Source: Paenibacillus terrae
GTDB lineage: Bacteria > Bacillota > Bacilli > Paenibacillales > Paenibacillaceae
Length of the DNA: 56,518 nt
Reading direction: 5' to 3'
Assembly: GCF_000943545.1 (NCBI RefSeq)
Contig: NZ_JTHP01000042.1
Coordinates: 1 to 56,518, forward strand
Position numbers and translations under genes: made by a program. Every line of letters starts with the position of its first letter. Position 1 is the stretch's first letter. The notes beneath the pieces were generated by a model. The model was not told the origin of the DNA and ran no database searches. It saw only the letters and a program-made list of their open reading frames with translations. Shown here piece after piece: positions 1 through 8,904 of this stretch.

Positions 1-241
1 CTTTAAGCATGAAAGGCTGCCCCTATGACAACGCCGTTGCGGAAGCCACGTTTAAAATTTTCAAAACGGAGTTTGTGAAGAAACGTCATTTTGAAAGTCT
101 AGCTGAGCTAACCACAGAATTACATGACTATGTACACTGGTTTAACCATATTCGGATTCACGGTTCTCTGGATTACTTGAGTCCGGCTGAGTTCAAGCAG
201 AGGCACCATAAAAAGTTGTCTAGTTTAGTGTTGACAATCCA
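1..241 (+). mobile_element. Right end of an IS3-family (IS150-like) insertion sequence
   Basis: The window opens inside an IS element whose right end appears to be at about 241. There the sequence TTGACAATCCA stops and the interrupted 6-phospho-beta-glucosidase gene resumes. The terminus read inward on the minus strand begins TGGATTGTCAACAC, fitting the TG...CA ends of IS3-family elements. Only the last part of the transposase lies in the window. The left end and the target duplication cannot be seen, so the exact element is not named. Confidence 0.75.
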
Positions 242-257
242 GTGTTCACGCAGGTAA
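3..257 (+). CDS. IS3-family transposase OrfB, C-terminal part (5' end outside window)
   Basis: This is the C-terminal end of a DDE integrase-type transposase. The motif CPYDNAVAEATFKIFKTE carries the last catalytic Glu (in AEATF), and the tail HDYVHWFNHIRIHGSL..SPAEF is the usual IS150-group ending. The frame is open to the left edge, so the ATG at 9 is internal and not a start. There is no stop codon inside the element: the frame runs through the IS end at about 241 into glucosidase-gene DNA and stops at 257. The last five or so residues are therefore encoded by the target site. The protein would cut and join DNA for transposition together with an upstream OrfA that is not in the window. Confidence 0.85.
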   Translation, partial: LSMKGCPYDNAVAEATFKIFKTEFVKKRHFESLAELTTELHDYVHWFNHIRIHGSLDYLSPAEFKQRHHKKLSSLVLTIQCSRR

Positions 258-1438
258 TCGATTCGATAATCATCTTCTACATAGCCGTTTTCATCTGGAG
301 TATCCATTGCACCAAGCCCATTTTCCACAATAAATAATGGTTTTTGATAGCGATCATATATAACATTCAGCGCTGATCTCAATCCTAATGGGTCAATCTG
401 CCACCCCCATTCGGAAGATTCCAAATAAGGATTTTTAATGGATTTATATATATTTCCAGCCGTTTCATTCGTAACAGATGAATCAGTGGCAACAACCCGT
501 GAAGAGTAATAGGAGAAAGAAATAAAATCAACAGTATACTGTTTTAAGACTTCCTGATCCCCTTTTTCCATTTCGATGTGGATGTTCTCTCGTTCAAATT
601 TTTTAATTGCATAATTCGGATAGGCACCTCGAGAATGAATGTCAATAAAGAGATAATTTTCTCGATCTTTTTCGATTGCTTTGGCGTAATCCTCTGGACG
701 ACAAGAATATGGATAATTATTTCCTCCAGCTAGCATACAGCCAATCATATTCTTTGGATCAACTTCATGCGCTATTTTAGTTGCAATAGCACTAGATACT
801 AATTGATGGTGCATCGCTTGATATTTTACTTGCTCTTCATTCTCATCTGGTTCAAAACACAAGCCTGCGCCAATAAAAGGTGCATGCAGAATCATATTTA
901 CTTCATTAAAGGTCAACCAATATTTGACTAGCCCTTTGTATCGATTGAAGACGGTACGACAGTAATTTTCATAAAAAACGATCATTTTACGATTACGCCA
1001 TGAACCGTACTTTTTGATAAGATTAACGGGTACATCAAAATGAGTCAAAGTTACTAGTGGCTCGATATTGTACTTTCGTAATTCTAGAAATATATCCTCA
1101 TAAAATTTCAAACCTTCTTCATTCGCTTTTTCATCATCACCATTCGGAAAAATTCTTGACCATGATATCGACATGCGATAGGTCTTAAACCCCATCTCTG
1201 CAAATAATTTAATATCCTCAAAATAATGATGATACATATCAATGGCTTCTTTGGCTGGATAAAAGTGTTGTTCATCAAATTCAAGCATTTTAATTTTACC
1301 AGCGACTATTCCTGCTCGATCTTCGCCTGTAGGCAACAAATCAACATTAGCCAAACCACGATTACCTAAATTGTATCCGCCTTCACTTTGATTCGCCGCG
1401 GTTGCACCGCCCCATAGAAAGTTAGGATCTAATCCCAT
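242..1438 (-). pseudogene. bglA: 6-phospho-beta-glucosidase (GH1), 3' end cut off by IS insertion
   Basis: A family-1 glycoside hydrolase that would split phosphorylated beta-glucosides delivered by the neighbouring PTS permease. About 399 native residues remain: the start FLWGGATAANQSEG, the acid/base Glu in TFNE (about residue 179) and the nucleophile Glu in VENG (about residue 372). After DDYRIDYLREH the frame enters the IS and gives 22 foreign residues ending near base 173. Family members run to about 470-480 residues, so the last barrel strands and C-terminal helix are lost and the enzyme is probably inactive. The start ATG at 1438 follows GAGGTGA. The gene lies 19 bases downstream of bglP, as in bglPH-type operons. 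Confidence 0.85.
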
Positions 1439-1457
1439 TTCATTTCACCTCATATTA

Positions 1458-3341
1458 TTATTGTTTTACTAACGTTAGTAGTGGTTCATTAAAATGTACT
1501 GATGTTTCAGTTGTTACTGTTACACTGGCATAATCGGTTGTGTTCGTTACGATCACGGGTACTTGTGTGATATAGCCCGCTTCTTTGATTTTAGCAATAT
1601 CGAATAAAAGCAATTCTTGTCCGAGTTTTACTTTTTGCCCTTCTTCAACAAAAGTCTCAAAATGGACACCTTTCAACTTAACTGTATTTATGCCAACATG
1701 AATTAAAACTTCCATTCCATCGTCTGACCGAATTCCGATAGCATGTTTTGTTCGAGCTACTGCTGTAATTGTACCGTCAAAAGGTGCGACAACTTTGCCT
1801 TCGATTGGTTCAACAGCAACCCCTTTTCCTAAAGCCTCCGAAGAAAAAGCCTCGTCAGTAACATCTGTAAGTGGCAATGTCATCCCTTTTAAGGGACTTG
1901 TAATTAAACCTCCTTGTGCCGGAGGTCCCATTTCATCCGTCTCTTTCGCAATATCTAGCGTAACTGTCTCTTCCTCTGTCTTCTTTTCATATTTGATTGA
2001 GAAGATGTAAGTTAAAATCGCTGTTACGACAATCGTAATACCTAAAGCAATTAATATATTGTATAAATTCCAAATATTCTCGCCTATATAAAGAGGAATA
2101 GCAGGTATTCCTGAGGCTCCTGTCGCATAGCGGAAAACATTCGTAAAACCTGCATACAACCCACCACATGCGCTACCAATCATCGCAGCGATCAGCGGAT
2201 AACGTTTTGGTAAATTAATACCATAGAGCGCTGGTTCGGTTACTCCCATTAATGCAGTAATACCTGTTGAGGTAGCAATTTGTTTCTGTGCTGAATTTTT
2301 CACTTTCATACTAACTATAAGTGCTGCAACACCTTGTGAGATATTTGAAAGAAGCGCCCCTGGTCCAATTATATTTTCTAGTCCAGTTGTAGCTAATTGC
2401 ATTTGACTCAATGGTGAAATACTATAGTGGATACCAAACATCACCATGATTGCCATAATGTTGCAACAATAAGGATTACCATCCAATTGCCATAACTCGC
2501 CAACCAATCAAATCCGATCGCAATATAATCTCCAATATACGAACCAATCGGACCAAGAATCGTTAAAGCTAACGTTCCTGTAATTAAAACAGTAAACATA
2601 GGAACAAAAATAATTTTTATCGCATTCGGAGTAACCTTTTTCAAAAAACGTTCTATATAGGATTGAACAAATACAATTAATAATATTGGAATAACTGAAC
2701 TACTATAGCTTACGAGTCTAACTGGCAGACCAAATAAATTAACGTCATCCCCAGCTGTCTGCAATTGAATAAAACTCGGATGCAATAGTATACCTGCTAA
2801 AAACATTGCTAAAAATGGACTGGCTTTCAACTTTTGAGCTCCACTATAAGCAAGGAAAAAAGGTAGGAAATAAAAAACTGCATCAGCCATGAAATTTATA
2901 ATGTAATACGTTTGTGATTCTCTGGAAATTAAATCGAATAATAGCAATAAGGCAAGAAACGCTTTGATCATTCCCGCACCAGTAATGGCCGGAATAACCG
3001 GACTAAAAGTAGCTGATATAAAATCAATGATTCGTATTTAATACATTTGGTTTCTTTGTTTCATTATTAGTTGCTTCTTCACTATTCAATGTACCTGTGT
3101 ATTTAACGATTTCTTCATAAACTTCTTCCACTTGCGTACCAATAATTACTTGAAATTGTCCACCGCTTTCAACAACATTTGCAACACCTTCTAACTTTTT
3201 AATTCCTTCTATATCCGCTTTTTTATCATCATTTAGAACAAAGCGCAGTCTAGTTTGACAATGACTTAAAGATGAAACATTCTTTTCTCCCCCGATTTTT
3301 TCAATAACTTGCTGAGCGAGTTTTTCATATTTTTTGCTCAT
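1458..3341 (-). pseudogene. bglP: Beta-glucoside PTS permease EIIBCA, two frameshifts
   Basis: This would import and phosphorylate aryl-beta-glucosides. Three pieces in different frames make one protein of about 620 residues. EIIB covers 3024-3341 with the phosphorylated Cys in SHCQTRLRF. The first half of EIIC (2441-about 3020) resumes at IDFISATFSPVIPAITGAG. The rest of EIIC plus EIIA (1458-about 2465) holds GVTEPALYG and the EIIA His region EVLIHVGINTV. The frame changes near 3015-3035 and near 2455-2470, each by about one base. The conserved sequence on either side joins cleanly, so these are recent breaks or sequencing indels. The start follows GGAGGAAAGGG. With the truncated glucosidase downstream, the whole uptake route looks lost. 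Confidence 0.85.
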
Positions 3342-3473
3342 AAAATTTTCCCTTTCCTCCTCTTAGATGTGAGATTCGTCAAGTTACTTAGGTCTTTCAC
3401 GTAGCAACAGATCTAACTTAGCAATAAACTTAAGCGTATTCAAGATACATTAGCATATTGAAATGGCGTTTAT

Positions 3474-3487
3474 CGAAAACGCTTACT
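3474..3487. promoter_or_regulatory. Candidate catabolite response element (cre) upstream of bglP
   Basis: The 14 bases CGAAAACGCTTACT resemble the CcpA-binding consensus TGNAANCGNNNNCA around the central CG, with mismatches at the two ends. The site lies about 130 bases upstream of the bglP start. This fits glucose repression of beta-glucoside uptake. The call is by pattern only. Confidence 0.45.
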
Positions 3488-3644
3488 TACTCTCGATAAT
3501 TCGAAATAACATGAAACAAAATATAAACTCATAGCTAATATTCGGAGGATTTCCTTATATTTTTAAAGTAAGTTTATAGCTTTATACTTTTTTTTCCTCC
3601 ATTTCCTGTCACATTTAAATATTTGATTCAAAACGTTATAAATA

Positions 3645-3680
3645 TAAATAAAAAAAGAACTCATTTTCTTAAATGAGCTC
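3645..3680 (-). terminator. Rho-independent terminator of the SDR gene
   Basis: On the minus strand GAGCTCATTT-aag-AAAATGAGTTC forms a hairpin with one mismatched pair, followed by a run of T. It lies about 100 bases after the stop of the NAD(P)-binding gene at 3780 and before the bglP leader. Confidence 0.75.
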
Positions 3681-3779
3681 TCATTTTATGTTTTTCATAT
3701 ATGCTAGCTTTAAAAGACGTTTAAGATAGCAGTTGTATTGGTTAGCTATTTTCCAGTGTTTAACTTACTCTATCTTCGG

Positions 3780-4367
3780 TTATTGGGGCTTGTTCACCCC
3801 TAAGCTACAGCGAACCTCCAATTCAGGATTTGTTGCCAATCTAACAACCAAATCCGCAACACTCTTGCGTGAAACAGCACCGCCTTTAAACAGTTCACCT
3901 TTTTGTGTGGTCTCATAGTCAATTTCATTAGAATCTGTAAACCATGCAGGACGCAAGATTGTATAATCGAGAGATGAGGCTTCAATTACTTGAGCTGATT
4001 TCCGATAAGGATTTAGAACACTTCCATACTTCTCACCAGGAACTTCATCATAAATACCCATAGAACTAATAAAAATGAGGCGTTTCACTTCACTAGCATC
4101 CATAGCTTCTACGATATTTTTGGCCATGTTCTCTAGATCGCCTGATAAATTGGCATAGACAATATTCTGCCCTATTATAGCTTGCTTTAGGTTTTCAACA
4201 TCCATGACATCGCCTTCAATAACTCGAATGCGATCGGATTCCATGTTTTTCATTCTTCTTGAATTACGGAGAAAAAGTGTCAGTTGAGCATCCGTTTCTT
4301 GAAGGAATAAATCAATTGCATGACGAGCGATTCCGCCATTTGCACCCAGGATTACTACATTACTCAT
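3780..4367 (-). CDS. NAD(P)-binding atypical short-chain dehydrogenase (NmrA/YwnB-like)
   Basis: A 195-residue Rossmann-fold protein of the NAD(P)H-binding atypical SDR group. The dinucleotide loop ILGANGGIARH is at the N-terminus, an acidic VIEGDVMD strand follows, and FISSMGIY is the central strand. The start is placed at 4367, where ATG follows GAAAGGGTG; an upstream in-frame ATG at 4436 has no good binding site. No catalytic substrate can be assigned. Members act as oxidoreductases or redox sensors. It stands just downstream of an alcohol dehydrogenase on the same strand, and two damaged relatives (14510-14710 and 16300-16410) lie further right. Confidence 0.8.
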   Translation of the reverse strand: MSNVVILGANGGIARHAIDLFLQETDAQLTLFLRNSRRMKNMESDRIRVIEGDVMDVENLKQAIIGQNIVYANLSGDLENMAKNIVEAMDASEVKRLIFISSMGIYDEVPGEKYGSVLNPYRKSAQVIEASSLDYTILRPAWFTDSNEIDYETTQKGELFKGGAVSRKSVADLVVRLATNPELEVRCSLGVNKPQ

Positions 4368-4483
4368 GTTAAGATAACACCCTTTCAATTCAGATAAGAT
4401 CAGGATAGGCAAACTATTCGAAATGGTAGTACCCATCCTTTATATAGAAAGCTCTAGATCATGGGATAATTTATTGATTAACC

Positions 4484-5533
4484 TTACAATGTTGACATAT
4501 CAATCACGAAGCGATAACGCACATCACTACGTAGCACACGCTCATATGCTTCGTCCACATGGTCTGCACGGATGAGCTCAATTTTAGCGGCAACTCCCTG
4601 CTCTCCAGCAAAATCAAGCATTTCTTGAGTTTCCCGGATTCCCCCTACGTTTGAACCCGCAATGCTTCTGCGGCCCCCAATCAAGGAGAATACACTGTAC
4701 TGATCAGGTTTGGCAGGCGCACCGACATTGACAAGCGTTCCATCTACGCGGAGCAAGGATAAATATGCATCGACATCAAGATTTGCAGAGACGGTGTTCA
4801 AGATAATATCAAATTGCTTAGCCAGTTTACTGAATGTTTCGGGATCGCTGGTAGCGTAGTAATGATCTGCGCCCATCTCCAGAGACTCTTCTTGTTTATT
4901 CATGGTCTGACTCAAAACAGTTACTTCCGCACCCATAACATGAGCAAATTGCACCGCCAGGTGACCTAGACCACCCATCCCCACAACAGCCACTTTTTTG
5001 CCTGGGCCTGCGTTCCAGTGTTTCAAAGGTGAGTATGTGGTGATACCTGCACACAACAGTGGGCTTGCTGCAGCCAGATCCAGGGAATCCGGTACACGGA
5101 CCACGAATTCGTCCTTAACCACAATCTTTTGGCTATACCCACCATAAGTGATTTCTCCATCATAACCCATTCCATTAAATACCATCACAACGCCTTTTGT
5201 ACAATATTGCTCGTCACCACGAAGACAATATTCACATTCTCCACAGGAGTCAACAAAGCAACCCACTCCAACACGATCTCCAACGGTAAACTTGGTAACG
5301 TCCGAACCTACTTCAGATACAACACCTGTAATTTCGTGACCAGGGACCATTGGGAAGATCCCATTTCCCCATTCGTTGTGTGCAAAGTGGATGTCCGAGT
5401 GACAAATACCGCAGAACTGAATATCAATCATGACATCGTTTGAACGTAAATCTCTCCGTTCGATCATAGTTTTTTCGAATGGGGCATTTGCTTTGGGAAC
5501 ACGTAGTACATGCGTTTTACACATCGTCTTCAT
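4484..5533 (-). CDS. Zinc-dependent NAD(P) alcohol dehydrogenase (CAD/YahK-like)
   Basis: A 349-residue medium-chain dehydrogenase that interconverts alcohols and aldehydes. Catalytic zinc ligands are in CGICHSD (Cys44) and PGHE (His66). The structural zinc has its four cysteines at 97, 100, 103 and 111, and the Rossmann motif VVGMGGLG lies near 183-190. Length and motif order match the cinnamyl-alcohol dehydrogenase-like family. The start may be the first ATG (5533) or the ATG nine bases in; AAGGAG precedes both, with spacing of 3 or 12. It sits between the SDR gene and an aldo/keto reductase, all on the minus strand. A paralogue with its middle deleted is at 14735-15191. Confidence 0.88.
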   Translation of the reverse strand: MKTMCKTHVLRVPKANAPFEKTMIERRDLRSNDVMIDIQFCGICHSDIHFAHNEWGNGIFPMVPGHEITGVVSEVGSDVTKFTVGDRVGVGCFVDSCGECEYCLRGDEQYCTKGVVMVFNGMGYDGEITYGGYSQKIVVKDEFVVRVPDSLDLAAASPLLCAGITTYSPLKHWNAGPGKKVAVVGMGGLGHLAVQFAHVMGAEVTVLSQTMNKQEESLEMGADHYYATSDPETFSKLAKQFDIILNTVSANLDVDAYLSLLRVDGTLVNVGAPAKPDQYSVFSLIGGRRSIAGSNVGGIRETQEMLDFAGEQGVAAKIELIRADHVDEAYERVLRSDVRYRFVIDMSTL

Positions 5534-5590
5534 CGACTCCTTAATTCATTTATCATTGTCCATTTTTGATGACAGGTACACCATTTAGAA

Positions 5591-6574
5591 TTAGAACGTC
5601 ATACCAAGGACTGGATGTGGCACATATGCTTCCTCCAGCAATGCCATTTCTTCAGGTGTTAATTGGATCGACAGGGCGGCAATCGCATCCTCGATATGAG
5701 ATATTTCAGTCGTACCTACAATCGGAGCTGTTACCGGATCCTTATGAAGCAACCATGCTAATGCGATTTGCGACATTGGTACTCTACGTGTTTCAGCTAC
5801 TTTCGCTACACGTTCAACGACTTGGCGATCCGAATCGGCTGTTGCGGAATAAATCGCTTTACCGATGGCATCCACTTTGGCACGTTCGTCCGTTTCACCC
5901 CAAGGTCGTGCCAGTCTTCCGGCAGCTAGAGGACTCCATGGCATCACACCAATCTTTTCTTCTGTACACATAGGGAGCATCTCCCGCTCCTCCTCACGGT
6001 ACATAAGGTTGTAATGATCCTGCATTGCGACAAATTTGGTCCAGCCATTACGTTCAGCGACATGTTGTGCTTTTAAGAACTGCCAGGCGTACATCGTTGA
6101 AGCTCCAATATACCGTGCTTTTCCTGCCTTCACCACATCATGCAAGGCCTCCATCGTCTCTTCGATCGGTGTATTGTAATCCCAGCGGTGAGTGTAATAC
6201 ATATCCACATAATCCGTTCCAAGTCTCATAAGCGTTTTATCAATTTCACTCATGATGGCTTTACGGGACAGTCCGCCTCGGTTTGGCCCCTCAGCTACAG
6301 GGTAAAACACCTTTGACGCCAGGACTATTTCATCTCGATTTGCATTTTCTTTTAGAATTCGGCCAGTGATTTCCTCACTGGTTCCACCAGAATATACATT
6401 GGCCGTATCGAAGAAATTAATGCCTGCCTCCAGAGCTTTCTTAATCATGGGACGACTGCGTTCTTCATTGAGCGCCCACGGGAAATCTCCCCGTTCTCCG
6501 ATACCGAAGCTCATACAGCCCAGACAAATCCGCGATACATCCAAGCCGGTACTCCCAAGTTTCACATATTCCAT
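5591..6574 (-). CDS. Aldo/keto reductase, YajO-like (copy 1)
   Basis: A 327-residue NADPH-dependent TIM-barrel reductase of aldehydes and ketones. The catalytic tetrad is visible: Asp56 and Tyr61 in FFDTANVYSGG, Lys88 in LASKVF and His129 in YTHRWD. The start MEYVKLGSTGLDVSR follows GAGGAATAAC. The closest relative here is the gene at 7195-8172, colinear over the whole length. It lies 57 bases upstream of the zinc ADH and probably shares its transcript. A TetR fossil lies divergently upstream, suggesting the regulator of this block has been lost. The physiological substrate is unknown. Confidence 0.88.
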   Translation of the reverse strand: MEYVKLGSTGLDVSRICLGCMSFGIGERGDFPWALNEERSRPMIKKALEAGINFFDTANVYSGGTSEEITGRILKENANRDEIVLASKVFYPVAEGPNRGGLSRKAIMSEIDKTLMRLGTDYVDMYYTHRWDYNTPIEETMEALHDVVKAGKARYIGASTMYAWQFLKAQHVAERNGWTKFVAMQDHYNLMYREEEREMLPMCTEEKIGVMPWSPLAAGRLARPWGETDERAKVDAIGKAIYSATADSDRQVVERVAKVAETRRVPMSQIALAWLLHKDPVTAPIVGTTEISHIEDAIAALSIQLTPEEMALLEEAYVPHPVLGMTF

Positions 6575-6818
6575 TTGTTATTCCTCGCTTTCGCAGGTTG
6601 TATTTTACTTCAACATTCGAACCTTTTCCCATTGTGATAATTCACATCAATGTATTAGGCAATATTGATATTTTATGTTACATATGTGTATTATAAACGC
6701 AATTAGAATACCTTCAATGACCAATAGAATGTGATCCGTGAATTAGTACACAAATCGATTGAAATTGTGAAATTGCTTTATATGCTTGTATATAACGAGT
6801 TAGATTTTTTTAATCGGT

Positions 6819-7011
6819 TTTTGAGGAGTTCAGAAGTGAGGTGGATGTAACTCAAGGCAAGAACGAGGGGTTAAATAAGGACCTAGCTGTTAGTTTCGTA
6901 GCTTCAGCTTATGTTGGAGTAGTGGAATGGTGGTTCGCGAATGAAATGCCTATTTCGCATCAGGCATTGGCAGAACAATTAGGAATGCTGTTAGAGCGGA
7001 ATTGCAACTAA
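6819..7011 (+). pseudogene. C-terminal fossil of a TetR-family regulator
   Basis: The frame from about 6823 encodes EEFRSEVD, then KNEGLNKDLAVSFVASAYVGVVEWWF, ending at the TAA at 7011. It matches the last 60 or so residues of the intact TetR protein at 15584-16132 almost position by position. The DNA-binding domain and the first two thirds of the protein are missing, and a frame break lies just upstream near 6810. It is divergent from the aldo/keto reductase gene, as the intact copy is divergent from its ADH fossil. Confidence 0.8.
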
Positions 7012-7036
7012 ATTTCGTATATATTTTACTATTCCC

Positions 7037-7066
7037 AGCCCCTATACACATGGGGCTTTTTGTTTT
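7037..7066 (+). terminator. Terminator after the TetR fossil
   Basis: AGCCCC-tatacacat-GGGGCT followed by TTTTGTTTT, 26 bases after the fossil's stop codon. Confidence 0.7.
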
Positions 7067-7194
7067 GTAGTAATACATCCCCACAAAACTGATCGATGCT
7101 TGCAGTAAGTTGGATCGGAGCTGACTTAGCCAACGAATGCACCATCGTGTTCAACACAAATACGGACCACAGAAAGTACAGTGGTCCATTTAGC

Positions 7195-8172
7195 TTAAAT
7201 ACCTATAATGGGATGAGGTACATATGGCTCCTCGAGGCTTGCAATTTCGTTAGCATCCAGTTTCACTGACAGTGCAGCAACTGCATCCTCCAGATGATAA
7301 GGCTTTGTTGCGCCGATAATCGGGGCCGTTACTGAATCTTTTTGCAGTACCCAAGCTAGTGCAACTTGCGCGCGAGTAACGCCCCGTTTGGCCGCAACTT
7401 CCGCTACCCTCTCGACGACTTTACGATCTGCGTCCACCATATTCGAATAGAATCTTTTACCGGCTTCGTCTATTTCAGAACGTGTGGTTTTTTCATCCCA
7501 TTCACGAGTTAGCCGTCCTTTAGCGAGAGGACTCCAGGGAATTACACCGATTCCTTCTTCGTGGCAAAGAGGAAGCATTTCTCTCTCTTCTTCCCGATAC
7601 AGTAAATTCAAGTGATTCTGCATCGATATAAACCGGGTCCAACCGTTACGTTCGGCAACTTGCTGTGCTTTCAAGAACTGCCAAGCGTACATTGAAGATG
7701 CTCCTATATATCTAACTTTACCTGCCTTTACCAAGTCATGGAGTGCCTCCATCGTCTCTTCAATCGGTGTAGAACTATCCCAACGGTGGATTTGGTACAA
7801 GTCTACGTACTCCGTACCGAGTCGTCTTAGGCTGTTATCGATTTCATTCATGATGGATTTCCTGGAAAGCCCCTTCCCATTTGGACCCGGGCTCATACGA
7901 AAATATGCCTTAGTTGCAATTACTACTTCATCCCGCCGGGTGAATTCCTTCAATGCCCGTCCGACAATTTCCTCGCTTGTTCCGTCAGAATAAACATTAG
8001 CCGTATCGAAGAAGTTAATACCGTGTTCCAGTGCTCGTTTAATAAATGGTCTGCTTTCCTCTTCATTCAGCGACCATGGAGCGATTCCGCGTTCGGGTAC
8101 CCCATAACTCATACAACCAAGGAATAATCTTGAAACTTCCAAGCCGGTACGTCCAAGTTTGACATAGTCCAT
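7195..8172 (-). CDS. Aldo/keto reductase, YajO-like (copy 2)
   Basis: A 325-residue paralogue of the gene at 5591, with the same tetrad positions: Asp56, Tyr61, Lys88 and His129 (in YQIHRWD). The start MDYVKLGRTGLEVSR follows AAAGGAG. It stands alone on the minus strand. A palindromic motif about 160 bases upstream (8333-8350) matches one in front of the intact TetR gene at 15584, so this reductase may be under that regulator. Substrate unknown; general aldehyde detoxification is the usual inference. Confidence 0.88.
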   Translation of the reverse strand: MDYVKLGRTGLEVSRLFLGCMSYGVPERGIAPWSLNEEESRPFIKRALEHGINFFDTANVYSDGTSEEIVGRALKEFTRRDEVVIATKAYFRMSPGPNGKGLSRKSIMNEIDNSLRRLGTEYVDLYQIHRWDSSTPIEETMEALHDLVKAGKVRYIGASSMYAWQFLKAQQVAERNGWTRFISMQNHLNLLYREEEREMLPLCHEEGIGVIPWSPLAKGRLTREWDEKTTRSEIDEAGKRFYSNMVDADRKVVERVAEVAAKRGVTRAQVALAWVLQKDSVTAPIIGATKPYHLEDAVAALSVKLDANEIASLEEPYVPHPIIGI

Positions 8173-8332
8173 TATTCAACGCACTCCTTTTTTGTTAGTG
8201 GTCGATACCTTTTAACGGTTACCGAAAGTCATAGTTCACAAATACAAATCGTTACCTGTAATTCTGCTTTTCCAACCTAGCGAATTTTATCATGCTTCTC
8301 CACGTTAACTATAATTAAACATTAATACGCTA

Positions 8333-8350
8333 TTGAACATTTGTTTATAA
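8333..8350. promoter_or_regulatory. Candidate TetR operator (shared motif, copy 1)
   Basis: TTGAACATTTGTTTATAA agrees in 16 of 18 positions with ATAAACATTTGTTTATAA at 15463-15480 upstream of the TetR gene. The core AACA-TT-TGTT is an inverted repeat. It lies upstream of aldo/keto reductase copy 2. Binding by that TetR protein is inference. Confidence 0.4.
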
Positions 8351-8783
8351 CTATAAGTGAAAACAGGATACATGCAATTGTTAAAAGGATGAGATATGTT
8401 CATTAGTAAACCAATTATTTTAAAGTGTTAATTATTTTTCTGAAAATTTTGGTGCTCTTTACAATGTCTATCGGACATACCTGTGGATTTTAGGTTCATG
8501 TATGAAACTCTTTGATTTTAATTTGACATCATATCTTATCCAATCATAAGTTAATTATTAGGAACAGGTAGTTTATATTTAAGATTATCTTATAGATGGA
8601 GTCAGATGTAATATCTCAATTGTGCTAATTTATTGCCTATTTCTCTTAAGCACGTTGCATTTGATCGTTTAATGTCCCATACTGGCACTTGTCTGCCCTA
8701 TTTTTGCATTTTGCTTGAAGTCCACATTATTCAGACCTAATGCTTCAAATCGGCATAGTACTATGTTCATGTCCTTTGCGACA

Positions 8784-8831
8784 AAGGGCTCAAGTTCTTT
8801 TCCTCAATTCGGGATAAGAACTTGAGCCCTT
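8784..8831 (-). terminator. Perfect 16-bp inverted repeat, probable terminator of the ADH operon
   Basis: AAGGGCTCAAGTTCTT pairs exactly with AAGAACTTGAGCCCTT across a 16-base loop. It is 74 bases past the stop of the minus-strand dehydrogenase at 8905. The T tract on the minus strand is short, so termination may be weak. Confidence 0.55.
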
Positions 8832-8904
8832 ACAACATAAAAGCCGCTAAATTTAAAATTCAGTACAAATTATGCTCCCTTGCGATCTTGTCTCAAAGTA
8901 TTTA

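Larger units (their letters stand above)
8173..8904. other. 732-base AT-rich intergenic region
   Basis: No gene was recognised on either strand. It contains the candidate operator at 8333-8350 and a perfect 16-bp inverted repeat at 8784-8831. The rest is AT-rich, with no conserved protein-like reading frame. Confidence 0.6.

Noticed and set aside
173..240. C-terminal 22 residues of the glucosidase frame read through the IS
   Set aside because: They are the antisense of the transposase end and not part of the enzyme, so the glucosidase was ended at the IS junction.
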